Assembly: GCF_001544095.1 (NCBI RefSeq)
Contig: NZ_BCPT01000006.1
Location: forward strand, 1-64,000
Source of the DNA: Enterococcus casseliflavus NBRC 100478
GTDB taxonomy: Bacteria > Bacillota > Bacilli > Lactobacillales > Enterococcaceae
Reading direction: 5' to 3'
DNA length: 64,000 nt
Shown: positions 18,258 through 25,156 of the stretch, one piece after another
How the letters are laid out: every line of letters starts with the position of its first letter
How positions within the stretch are numbered: the stretch's first letter is position 1
Position numbers and translations under genes: made by a program
The notes under the pieces: model-generated
What the model saw: only the letters and a program-made list of their open reading frames with translations
What the model was told of the DNA's origin: nothing
The model's database searches: none

Positions 18258-19526
18258 CTAATATAACCAGCCATCTGGTTTGAGTACCGTATAGCAGAAA
18301 TACCTAACAGCATCCATAGCATGGTCATTTTGCTTGGTAGGTTTATCTTCCCCACGATTAACAGCCTTCACATCCCAAATATAGGCACTAAACTCTTTCA
18401 GAGTGTTAATACAATTCGGTGCGAAAGCTATTTTATCTTCATTCAAAAGAGAACCAACGAATCTTATTCCGTCAAGAACATCGTTATTGGCTTTTCTGAT
18501 GAAGTATCCATATTTTCTTAATTCAGCAATAAAGGAAGCCGCTGATGGGTCAATGATGATTGCTTTTGTCTTTATGCCACCAAGAAACTCAACTAAATCA
18601 GCAGCAAACTCACTATCAGTTTTTTGTTTTTTCTTATCTCTACCAGAATAGTAGTATTCTTTGACACATACCCATTTTCCGTCTTTGCTTTTTTGCCACA
18701 TTAAAAAGACAGTGGCATTTTGCGTACCATAGTCAACACTGACATAGGTTTCACCAGTCGCAAGGTCAATAAATTTTTGATATACATGTTTTGCTTGATC
18801 AAACATATCGTAAATAATACCTTCAGCGACCGTCCAAAGACCTAAAATATATCGTTGGTAGAATACGCCAGAATACATATTTCGATATCTTTGCTTTATT
18901 GTTTCATCCAAACTAAGGTTGTCATCCATGGTGAAATGGAGATATACCAGATTCTTTTCTTTGAGCTTATCGATCCAATTCAGTTTGAACCAATGATATG
19001 GACCATCTGGGTTGCAGTTAAACCAAAACTTGGAACCTTTCTCGGAACAACGCCCAGTCGCTTGGTTTACAAATGATTCTGGCATAAGCGCTACTTCATC
19101 GAAGAACATGCCAGCTAATGTAATACCTTGAATCAAGTCTTGCGATCGTTCATCTTTACCACCGAAAATATAGAAGTAATTGGTCTTACCTTTTTTTGTG
19201 ACTTCTAACATATTGTCAGCACGATGGTCTTTGTAACGATAACCTCTCGATAGAAGCATTAGCTTTAGCCAAAAAAGCACGTTCCTTCTAAATGATCCGA
19301 TAGTTTTACCAGCCATTCCAAGGTTTTTGCTGTCAAATGTTGACATAGCCCACATGACGTAAGACAAACACATTGAAATAGTCTTTCCAGAACGAATAGC
19401 CCCATCTGCAATGATTCCATCTTTATCTTTGACAGCAGACTTTTTAGTCCACCATGTAAGAATCATCTTCTGCTTTTTACTGAAAGGCTTGAACTTAAAT
19501 ACTGCCTGCTTTACTCTTCTGGCCAT
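18258..19526 (-). CDS. terL: Terminase large subunit (packaging motor)
   Basis: A 422-residue motor and nuclease for genome packaging. Walker A is GAIRSGKT (Lys48), Walker B MFFDE (Asp143, Glu144). Nuclease acidic residues are likely Asp265 (VDYGT), Asp326 (IIDPSA), and Asp401/Asp405 (DHAMDAVRY). The sequence type (Terminase_3) and the neighbouring SPP1-like portal suggest headful (pac) packaging. It overlaps the small-subunit gene by 16 bases. Confidence 0.94.
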   Translation of the reverse strand: MARRVKQAVFKFKPFSKKQKMILTWWTKKSAVKDKDGIIADGAIRSGKTISMCLSYVMWAMSTFDSKNLGMAGKTIGSFRRNVLFWLKLMLLSRGYRYKDHRADNMLEVTKKGKTNYFYIFGGKDERSQDLIQGITLAGMFFDEVALMPESFVNQATGRCSEKGSKFWFNCNPDGPYHWFKLNWIDKLKEKNLVYLHFTMDDNLSLDETIKQRYRNMYSGVFYQRYILGLWTVAEGIIYDMFDQAKHVYQKFIDLATGETYVSVDYGTQNATVFLMWQKSKDGKWVCVKEYYYSGRDKKKQKTDSEFAADLVEFLGGIKTKAIIIDPSAASFIAELRKYGYFIRKANNDVLDGIRFVGSLLNEDKIAFAPNCINTLKEFSAYIWDVKAVNRGEDKPTKQNDHAMDAVRYFCYTVLKPDGWLY

Positions 19527-20287
19527 AGTTCTTCACCTTCAGATTCCAATGCTGCCATGAAACCATCGTCTTCCATATCAAACTCTTCACTGCCATCCTT
19601 ATTCTTGGCACGCAGATTATCAATTTGAGCACTCATTAATTGTAATTTAAGTCTTCTTTCATCTTGCTCATCAGAAACAGCTATAAATTGCTTAATTAGA
19701 TTAGACAACGTACCCATAGCCCTTGATTGAGCATTTAGGAAACTGGCTTGTTTATCCCAAGCATACTGAAACTGACGTGTGACCTTCGTTTGGACTGATT
19801 TGCCTGTTTCTTTATCAACAAACATCGGATTTACTTCCGCACTAACAACATCTTCTGTATGATCAAATTCACTTTGAACGTTCATGATTTTCTGCGATCG
19901 TATGATTGCGGTGTATTGGATCATAATATTGTTCCAAAGAATATCGCTTGGTTCAGAAGTATAAAGTTCTTGAATTATTTGGCGTGTATCATCGGGAAGC
20001 CAGTTGGCAAATAGTCCATGGCTAACAGCATTCTTATTGTCAGGTGGTGGCTTGCCTCCGGGATTACCCTTGGCATTTTGATTCCCACGCATTGAATCGT
20101 AACGCTCTTTTTCATTCGGAGCGCTCCGTTTCGCTTCGCCGTCCCATTTATCTTCAGATTTCCATTTACGGACAGTAGAAGCAGATACACCTAATTCTTC
20201 GGCAATATCTTTGAGAGGCTTCTGTTTATTTGATTCTATCCAAATACGATATGCTTCATCTCGCATTGGATTACGTTTTCTAGCCAT
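19511..20287 (-). CDS. terS: Terminase small subunit
   Basis: A 258-residue DNA-recognition subunit. Residues ~20-50 form a helix-turn-helix (LKDIAEELGVSASTVRKWKSEDKW), followed by a basic Gly/Pro linker (GNPGGKPPPDNKNAVSHG) and a helical oligomerisation region ending in acidic residues. It binds the packaging start site, which in pac phages often lies inside this gene. It starts after GGTGGAGAATGG. Confidence 0.9.
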   Translation of the reverse strand: MARKRNPMRDEAYRIWIESNKQKPLKDIAEELGVSASTVRKWKSEDKWDGEAKRSAPNEKERYDSMRGNQNAKGNPGGKPPPDNKNAVSHGLFANWLPDDTRQIIQELYTSEPSDILWNNIMIQYTAIIRSQKIMNVQSEFDHTEDVVSAEVNPMFVDKETGKSVQTKVTRQFQYAWDKQASFLNAQSRAMGTLSNLIKQFIAVSDEQDERRLKLQLMSAQIDNLRAKNKDGSEEFDMEDDGFMAALESEGEELWPEE

Positions 20288-20332
20288 CCATTCTCCACCA
20301 CCTCACAATCTGTGTTTGTTTTGTAATTCTAT

Positions 20333-20360
20333 TTAAAAAAAAGACCTCAGTTGAGGTCCT
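20333..20360 (-). terminator. Intrinsic terminator before the terminase genes
   Basis: A perfect GACCTC / GAGGTC stem with a four-base loop (20343-20358) is followed by eight T residues on the minus strand. It ends the 175-residue membrane protein transcript. Late packaging genes must therefore have a promoter downstream or antitermination. Confidence 0.85.
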
Positions 20361-20366
20361 AGCTAA

Positions 20367-20894
20367 TTAATAAAAATCCTTAAAAAAATTAATTATCTCT
20401 CGAGTATTTTTTATCCTAGCATCAGTATTCACATCACCTTTACCTGATGACTCTATTTCATCAAATTCTTTCTCAAATATTTTATTTACCTCGTCGTGAT
20501 TATTTTCCGATGTTAAACTTTCGGACACAGAATAACTTGAAAGTTCATTTTTTAGTATTTGTAATCTGTACTTTTTCATTTCATTAATTACATCTAAGTC
20601 ATTAGAAAAATATTTATTAAAATATTCAATGGTGTCTTTTACATTTTCTAGTCTTGATGAAGTTTCGGCTTGATTCCTAATTCCCATTATAAAAGTGTAT
20701 TTTGTTATATCCTTGACTAATTTTTGATTATCTTTCTTCAACGTATCTATTGTTTTTTTGTTTAAAACTAACTGATACGTAACGACAAATACTGACAGTG
20801 TAAGCATTATACCTGCTATAGCTATCATGGAGTCAGACACAAAATTTGCATGCTCAATTTGCATTTTGAAAAAATCGGTTATTTCACTATTCAA
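20367..20894 (-). CDS. Membrane-anchored coiled-coil protein, possible prophage cargo
   Basis: About 175 residues. One transmembrane helix (MIAIAGIMLTLSVFVVTYQLVL) lies near residues 22-45, followed by a coiled coil and a charged, AT-rich-encoded C-terminal domain. The TTG at 20894 has AAAAGGAG at eight-base distance. It stands alone between two strong terminators, so it is a separate transcription unit, typical for a gene expressed in the lysogen. A superinfection or immunity role is possible but unproven. Confidence 0.68.
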   Translation of the reverse strand: MNSEITDFFKMQIEHANFVSDSMIAIAGIMLTLSVFVVTYQLVLNKKTIDTLKKDNQKLVKDITKYTFIMGIRNQAETSSRLENVKDTIEYFNKYFSNDLDVINEMKKYRLQILKNELSSYSVSESLTSENNHDEVNKIFEKEFDEIESSGKGDVNTDARIKNTREIINFFKDFY

Positions 20895-20942
20895 GATTTC
20901 CACTCCTTTTCCTATATCATATCAAGAAACAGAGTGATAACC

Positions 20943-20968
20943 AATAAAAAAACAGTCCCGAAGGACTG
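20943..20968 (-). terminator. Intrinsic terminator upstream of the membrane protein gene
   Basis: Stem CAGTCC / GGACTG (20953-20958 with 20963-20968) closed by a TTCG loop on the minus strand, followed by TTTTTTTATT. It stops transcription arriving from the long non-coding region. Confidence 0.85.
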
Positions 20969-21395
20969 CCTAGTAGGAAGTATCAAAGATCATGTGAGTA
21001 ATCTAACTGACAACTCCCAAAGCCACTGGAGTGGTAATGCTCCACTCACGATTATTTCTCCAAGGCGTGTTCACTCAATAATCAAAGCCTTGCGTCTTTC
21101 ACAGCACCAACCAAATAGGTTTACCCTTGCGAGTTGCGTCTTCTACTTCCGCCACAGTGACATAATAAAAAGACGGCTAGCGAATGAAGATAAGGAGTGT
21201 GTTCAACTCCATTCATAATAGATTTTTTGTCGCCGTCTTAGTTAAATACAGGGCGCTGGGAATAATTTTCAGAAAGGAGGTCTGCCAACGCATCTTAAAG
21301 GAGTGCGCCCTGTTATTTACAATAATTGATAATACTATCTTAATATGGATTATTGGCATTAAACCGCCATTATACCGCCAAAAAACCGCCATTTT
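20969..21395. other. Non-coding region rich in inverted repeats
   Basis: No credible gene is seen between the ArpU-like gene and the terminator at 20943. On the minus strand it holds an eight-pair stem CAGGGCGC / GCGCCCTG (21249-21256 with 21305-21312) and a second, AAGACGGC / GCCGTCTT (about 21171-21178 with 21232-21239), followed by TTTATTATG. A GAGTGG / CCACTC hairpin lies further on. It could hold the late promoter, packaging-related sites or a structured RNA. The function is not known. Confidence 0.5.
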
Positions 21396-21812
21396 TCAAC
21401 GATAAGCGACAAGCTTGCCACGACGATAACTTTCAGCAAATTCAACCAATGCATCTGATTTCATTCGCTCAATTTGCCGTACTGAATAGCCCATCTCATC
21501 TGCGATCCTTAGATTAGAATACTGATCTTGTAAGCAGAAGCTATAATGAAGTATCTGTCTGCTTGTTAGCTTCAAAGCCATAAGTGCCACAATTATTGCA
21601 TCTCTTTCTGTTTCTGCATCCAATCTTTGAATAAAAGCATCCTCAGACTTATTTCCATTACTAGGTGTTCTAGGCATATCAGTAATAATTGGTGAGCGGA
21701 CATCGATCTTTGAACGACCTGCAATCCGCTCCAACCGACGGTAGTTCTTCAAAACATATCGTGCATTCTTTCTCGTTTGCGAGAAATCAACTTCTCTTAG
21801 TAATAGCATCAT
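21396..21812 (-). CDS. ArpU-family late transcription regulator
   Basis: About 138 residues, similar to ArpU, first named as an autolysin regulator in Enterococcus and now seen as a phage late-gene activator. The C-terminal half has a sigma-region-4-like helix-turn-helix (IADEMGYSVRQIERMKSDAL). It lies directly upstream of the packaging module, as expected for an activator of the late operon. The exact start among the first codons is uncertain. Confidence 0.87.
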   Translation of the reverse strand: MMLLLREVDFSQTRKNARYVLKNYRRLERIAGRSKIDVRSPIITDMPRTPSNGNKSEDAFIQRLDAETERDAIIVALMALKLTSRQILHYSFCLQDQYSNLRIADEMGYSVRQIERMKSDALVEFAESYRRGKLVAYR

Positions 21813-21914
21813 TGCTCAATCGCCCCTTTATTTGGTATAATGAAGTTACCTTGGCGGGGACAAAATCATTATTTTGGGGGCATTGGGCGATTGCTTAATG
21901 CTTTTTATTGTGCT

Positions 21915-22097
21915 TTACTTTCGATCTCTTTTAACTGCTCTTTGACGATCACTTCGATGATCAAAGCCATCTTGTTCCATAAAATAGCTTCCTCCATAAT
22001 CTTGCTCCTTTTTGTCAGTAGCCTTCCCTATCACAACGCATAGAAACATAATCACAACAAAAGCCGTTGTACCTAGTACTGCAACTGTCATCTTCAT
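21915..22097 (-). CDS. Small membrane protein
   Basis: A 60-residue protein with one N-terminal transmembrane helix (VAVLGTTAFVVIMFLCVVIG) and a basic C-terminal tail. Its ATG overlaps the stop of the preceding small gene (GGATGAAG), so the two are translated as a pair. Function unknown. Confidence 0.6.
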   Translation of the reverse strand: MKMTVAVLGTTAFVVIMFLCVVIGKATDKKEQDYGGSYFMEQDGFDHRSDRQRAVKRDRK

Positions 22098-22276
22098 CCC
22101 CCCGCTTCCATCGCATCTCGCACTAACGGATCATTAATAATAATCTTGTACTTCATCTGCTCATGCTGCAGTTGTTCTTGTAACTGCTCAATTTGCTTTT
22201 GTTGGTTGATTATTGTATAGGATGATGAAATAGCTAAAACAGACAAAACGAATATAAAACATGCTTTTATCATCAT
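22094..22276 (-). CDS. Small membrane protein with coiled coil
   Basis: A 60-residue protein: an N-terminal hydrophobic helix (KACFIFVLSVLAISSSYTII) then a Gln-rich coiled coil. It has a GAGGTGTCAGAGAA ribosome site and is coupled to the next small membrane gene. The pair resembles a two-component spanin or holin accessory in layout, but it lies far from the lysis genes, so no function is assigned. Confidence 0.6.
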   Translation of the reverse strand: MMIKACFIFVLSVLAISSSYTIINQQKQIEQLQEQLQHEQMKYKIIINDPLVRDAMEAGG

Positions 22277-22322
22277 TTCTCTGACACCTCCATAAATTTG
22301 CTGATTACTTTTTTATTTATTT

Positions 22323-22331
22323 TGATATAAT
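22323..22331 (+). promoter_or_regulatory. Extended -10 promoter for the 206-residue cargo gene
   Basis: The sequence TGATATAAT (TATAAT at 22326-22331 with the TG extension) lies about 49 bases before the start. The -35 region is weak (TTACTT), as is common with an extended -10. Confidence 0.6.
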
Positions 22332-22379
22332 TTTCTTATCAGCGAGTGGTCCGCTGAAATAAATGAAAGGAGCACACCC

Positions 22380-23000
22380 ATGTCTATTAATGTTTCATTA
22401 ACTCAATTCTTAACATACACATCAAAAGTGAGTACAAGCGCCAAAATAAAGGCTGTGAGAGATATTAAAAATTCGCCTGGCTATCATCCATCGATTGATT
22501 ATTGGAAGCCTTTAAGAGATGAGATTAAAAGGTTACACGAAAATAATCTACCAATTGAAAACTTGAATAATCTCTTACTCAGCATTAATGAGAAAAAAGT
22601 TAAAAATTACACCGGTGCCATAAATACCTACATTCAATTTATTAAAAAGAACGATGTAGCTTACTTCAAAACTGGTAAATCTTTTTGGAAACTTACTGAT
22701 GATTTATTTGTAGGTGCCTCACCTGAATTAGGCCTTATAGTTAACGGTAAAAAACTTTACGTTAAGGTTTATTACAAGAAAAAATCTTCTGATGCAAAAC
22801 TGACAAAACGTAACATACAATCATCACTCACATTAATGCAACTGGCAGAAAAAGATTTTCAAATGGAACCAGATTCGAATTTTGCTGTTCTAAATTTGCA
22901 AAATGGTAAAATTATCGAAGCTGGTCCATTGAAAAGTGAAGATGTTCTTGAACTAGAAGTTGATGCTCAAAACTTTGTAACAACTTGGAACCGGGTCTGA
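22380..23000 (+). CDS. Unknown protein on the opposite strand, possible cargo gene
   Basis: A 206-residue protein encoded against the direction of the whole early operon. The first ~100 residues are mainly helical (LTQFLTYTSKVSTSAKIKAVRDI, LNNLLLSINEKKVKNYTGAINTYIQFI); the rest is beta-rich (DLFVGASPELGLIVNGKKLYVKVYYKKK). No signal peptide, membrane helix or known motif is seen. It has its own extended -10 promoter and a strong ribosome site (GAAAGGAG). Gene layout fits a moron expressed in the lysogen, but the function is unknown. Confidence 0.75.
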   Translation: MSINVSLTQFLTYTSKVSTSAKIKAVRDIKNSPGYHPSIDYWKPLRDEIKRLHENNLPIENLNNLLLSINEKKVKNYTGAINTYIQFIKKNDVAYFKTGKSFWKLTDDLFVGASPELGLIVNGKKLYVKVYYKKKSSDAKLTKRNIQSSLTLMQLAEKDFQMEPDSNFAVLNLQNGKIIEAGPLKSEDVLELEVDAQNFVTTWNRV

Positions 23001-23005
23001 TAGCA

Positions 23006-23182
23006 CTACATTTCAGACAGCTCCCCTTGAATTTGAGCACAATTCTCACAAATAAAGATTCCATCTTCTAATTCTAGTTCGGCACTTGATTTGCACACTA
23101 CACATTTTCGCTCCTTCTTACCGCAAGTACTTTGGAGCGAATTTTTCTTCCGATCTTGCTCCTTTTTTGAATCAGTTTCCAT
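23006..23182 (-). CDS. 58-residue zinc-ribbon-like protein
   Basis: A short gene starting METDSKKEQD after GGAGGGATAAG. It has two CxxC pairs (CVVC at residues 27-30 and CENC at 45-48) spaced by 14 residues, the pattern of a small zinc ribbon. The N-terminal 26 residues are basic. It overlaps no other convincing frame. Such small zinc proteins in phage early regions may bind nucleic acid or host protein; the role is unknown. Confidence 0.7.
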   Translation of the reverse strand: METDSKKEQDRKKNSLQSTCGKKERKCVVCKSSAELELEDGIFICENCAQIQGELSEM

Positions 23183-23198
23183 CTTATCCCTCCGTTCA

Positions 23199-23207
23199 TG
23201 ATATAAT
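23199..23207 (+). promoter_or_regulatory. Extended -10 promoter for the 45-residue membrane peptide
   Basis: TGATATAAT with TATAAT at 23202-23207, twenty bases before the start codon. It is the same nine-base element as at 22323. Confidence 0.6.
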
Positions 23208-23226
23208 CGCCATAGGAGGCGATCGT

Positions 23227-23364
23227 ATGAAATTTCATAATTATAATGATGCAGATAAAACTTACCTTGGTATAGCTGTAGCTTTTTTTATACTAGGACT
23301 AGGCTCAAAGTTCTATTGGATTCCAGCTGTTTTATTTTTATTAGTTGCTTTCCTAAAAGATTAG
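23227..23364 (+). CDS. 45-residue membrane peptide
   Basis: Starts MKFHNYNDADKTYLG after TAGGAGGCGATCGT. About 25 residues form one or two hydrophobic helices (LGIAVAFFILGLGS, WIPAVLFLLVAFL). It is a single-gene unit with its own promoter and terminator. Possible roles are superinfection exclusion or a toxin-like peptide; neither is shown. Confidence 0.62.
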   Translation: MKFHNYNDADKTYLGIAVAFFILGLGSKFYWIPAVLFLLVAFLKD

Positions 23365-23384
23365 ATACTTAGGTATCTTTTTTT
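23363..23384 (+). terminator. Terminator after the 45-residue peptide
   Basis: Stem AGATAC / GTATCT with a TTAG loop followed by TTTTTTT; it overlaps the gene's stop codon. Confidence 0.8.
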
Positions 23385-23416
23385 CGTTATCGCTGACGAT
23401 TGCGGAATTAATTTTA

Positions 23417-23623
23417 TTACTCTATTCTCCAGCAAACTCCGTAATTTAAATCGCTTTTCAACGATATCAACACTTCTTTACAAGAAAGGTTGATAGCATG
23501 TTTTATAAGTTCCTGCTGATTCGATTTATTTCCGAATTGTTCAAAGTATTCTATTTTTCGTTTGACGGCTTCGATTCTGTCATCAATAATCTCAAATACT
23601 TCTGATTTTTCACTCACATTCAT
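23417..23623 (-). CDS. Small early phage protein, unknown
   Basis: A 68-residue helical, charged protein (VFEIIDDRIEAVKRKIEYFEQFGNK). It follows GCGAGGAATGA and lies in the minus-strand early operon. No recognised domain. Confidence 0.55.
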   Translation of the reverse strand: MNVSEKSEVFEIIDDRIEAVKRKIEYFEQFGNKSNQQELIKHAINLSCKEVLISLKSDLNYGVCWRIE

Positions 23624-23675
23624 TCCTCGCTTTCTGCTATTTCGTCGGATAACTGACTTAGTAAAATGTAAAATA

Positions 23676-23684
23676 TGTTACAAT
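23676..23684 (+). promoter_or_regulatory. Extended -10 promoter for the 37-residue peptide
   Basis: TGTTACAAT, again TG one base before a -10 hexamer (TACAAT at 23679-23684), twenty bases before the TTG start. Confidence 0.5.
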
Positions 23685-23704
23685 ACCTAAAAGGGGGTAT
23701 TGCT

Positions 23705-23818
23705 TTGGGAACTTTTTTAGCTTTTATTTGGTATATTTTTATAGGATTTATGCTTTATGGAATCATCAGATTGGCAGTTAAACACGGAATTTCAGATTCC
23801 AAAAAAAATAATTTATGA
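23705..23818 (+). CDS. 37-residue membrane peptide
   Basis: A TTG start follows AAAAGGGGGTATTGC. The product MGTFLAFIWYIFIGFMLYG... has one strong transmembrane helix and a polar tail (HGISDSKKNNL). A promoter and a terminator enclose it, matching the neighbouring 45-residue unit. Function unknown. Confidence 0.55.
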   Translation: MGTFLAFIWYIFIGFMLYGIIRLAVKHGISDSKKNNL

Positions 23819-23826
23819 TTCTGTTG

Positions 23827-23850
23827 CTACTCTTTTAGGGTAGTTTTTTT
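23827..23850 (+). terminator. Terminator after the 37-residue peptide
   Basis: Stem CTACTC / GGGTAG with one G-U pair, followed by seven T residues. Confidence 0.8.
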
Positions 23851-23878
23851 ATTTCCACAATTTTGGTGGATAGTGGAA

Positions 23879-24088
23879 TTAATCTCTTCCTTGCGACATA
23901 GCCATCAATGAGCCAACCAATGCATTAAACCCATTTTGAGAAAATTCCATAGTAATAATTTGGACTTTCCTTTTTCTTGTAGGAAAAGCACGAGCGGTCA
24001 CTTGATAATTTCCACTCTCTAATTTTTCAACATCGATTACTTTTTCAATGTATCCGCTCTCTGGTAGTGCTGAGTTTTCTATTTTCAT
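23879..24088 (-). CDS. Small early phage protein, unknown
   Basis: A 69-residue protein with a beta-rich start (ALPESGYIEKVIDVEKLESGNYQVTARAF) and a helical end. It lies downstream in the early operon. No domain recognised. Confidence 0.6.
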   Translation of the reverse strand: MKIENSALPESGYIEKVIDVEKLESGNYQVTARAFPTRKRKVQIITMEFSQNGFNALVGSLMAMSQGRD

Positions 24089-24126
24089 AATGATCCTCCT
24101 AGTTGGTAATTTCTTCCGATTGCTGA

Positions 24127-24399
24127 CTAACGACCGCTAACGAATTTCCTCAGACTATGCAGACCTCTGCCACGTCTTTTCGATTTCCGATCAATCCAAG
24201 TACCAGTTGTTCCCCAATAATCAATCATGCCTTTTGGCGTATTGATCGCAAATTGATGATTATTTGGATAATGGGTAAACTCAAAACCCAAAGACTTGAT
24301 ATTTTTTATCGCTGAATCGCCCATGCGCTTAACATGCTGCTTTCTACGCTCTTTCAGGTAAGGCTTCGCATCTTTCCAGTATTCAACCATTTCTCCCAT
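24127..24399 (-). CDS. Small basic phage protein, unknown
   Basis: A 90-residue very basic protein ending in RKSKRRGRGLHSLRKF, which suggests nucleic-acid binding. The centre (HQFAINTPKGMIDYWGTTGTWIDRK) is beta-like. It starts after AGAAGGCACCTT. Similar short proteins occur in enterococcal and listerial phages near RusA, but no function is known to me. Confidence 0.62.
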   Translation of the reverse strand: MGEMVEYWKDAKPYLKERRKQHVKRMGDSAIKNIKSLGFEFTHYPNNHQFAINTPKGMIDYWGTTGTWIDRKSKRRGRGLHSLRKFVSGR

Positions 24400-24446
24400 A
24401 AGGTGCCTTCTTTCTCCCGATTCTCAACTAACAAATTTCTGAGTTT

Positions 24447-24722
24447 CTAGCAGACTTCGTGGATTTTCTTAAGACTTACTACAGTCACATCGTTAAGATT
24501 TCGTTGTATTTCATCATCTTTTTCTTCAATACAGCTGAGGATCCTTACTCGTGCTGAATTCTTGTAGATACGACTTACTTGCGCTCTTATCTGACCTGAA
24601 AAAGGTCTTCCCGGAGTGCAGATGTAGCTTTCACCAACTTTTACAGATCCTTTTTCATGAACATTTGCTGATTCATATTCTCCAAAATCTTCGAATGGCG
24701 CTTTAATGCTTCTGCTTCTCAT
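24447..24722 (-). CDS. Small early phage protein, unknown
   Basis: A 91-residue protein with a beta-rich middle (SVKVGESYICTPGRPFSGQIRAQVSRIYKNSARVRIL) that may be a small barrel. It starts after TAGGAGGGACCATCA, just downstream of the RusA gene. Function unknown. Confidence 0.62.
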   Translation of the reverse strand: MRSRSIKAPFEDFGEYESANVHEKGSVKVGESYICTPGRPFSGQIRAQVSRIYKNSARVRILSCIEEKDDEIQRNLNDVTVVSLKKIHEVC

Positions 24723-24734
24723 TGATGGTCCCTC

Positions 24735-25142
24735 CTAAAGTGGATTAATTTCAATTTCTGTTCGAGGATTGAAGCTGTATACTTTACGGCAGATGCTAAC
24801 TGCTATCTGACCGTCGTCCTTGTACAAAATGCCGTTTACCGCATCCGTCACTGCTTTGAAATAATTATCAATGTCTGGCTTTTTATCGCAGTACATTGTC
24901 TCGTCCTGAAGCAAAGTCCTGTTTTTCTTTACTTTTGAGATATAAGCTGGTGGATATACGAAGAAGCAGACATCAACAATTACTGGTCCTTTTTCAATTA
25001 ACAGCGGCCTTGTTGACATAGCATGGTATTTGACTGCATTTTTGTATGCTTTCATCGCTGATTCCTCATAGGGAGTCTTACGATGCTTGGTGAACCTCGG
25101 CCTTGATTGAGGCTTTGGTGTGATCGGTATGACGATTTTCAA
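24735..25142 (-). CDS. rusA: RusA-family Holliday junction resolvase
   Basis: About 135 residues. The RusA signature is plain: start KIVIPITPKPQSRPRF and the acidic core KKPDIDNYFKAVTDAVNG followed by YKDDGQIA. It should resolve branched DNA during phage replication and recombination, alongside the exonuclease and RecT genes upstream. The TTG at 25142 is chosen since AAAGGAG lies eight bases upstream and the protein then begins at the family start. Confidence 0.88.
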   Translation of the reverse strand: MKIVIPITPKPQSRPRFTKHRKTPYEESAMKAYKNAVKYHAMSTRPLLIEKGPVIVDVCFFVYPPAYISKVKKNRTLLQDETMYCDKKPDIDNYFKAVTDAVNGILYKDDGQIAVSICRKVYSFNPRTEIEINPL

Positions 25143-25156
25143 GCAATCTGCTCCTT

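Noticed and set aside
21120-21165. Short minus-strand frame (about 18 codons) in the non-coding region
   Set aside because: Too short, no ribosome site, and the frame lies within paired RNA segments; not enough support to call a gene.
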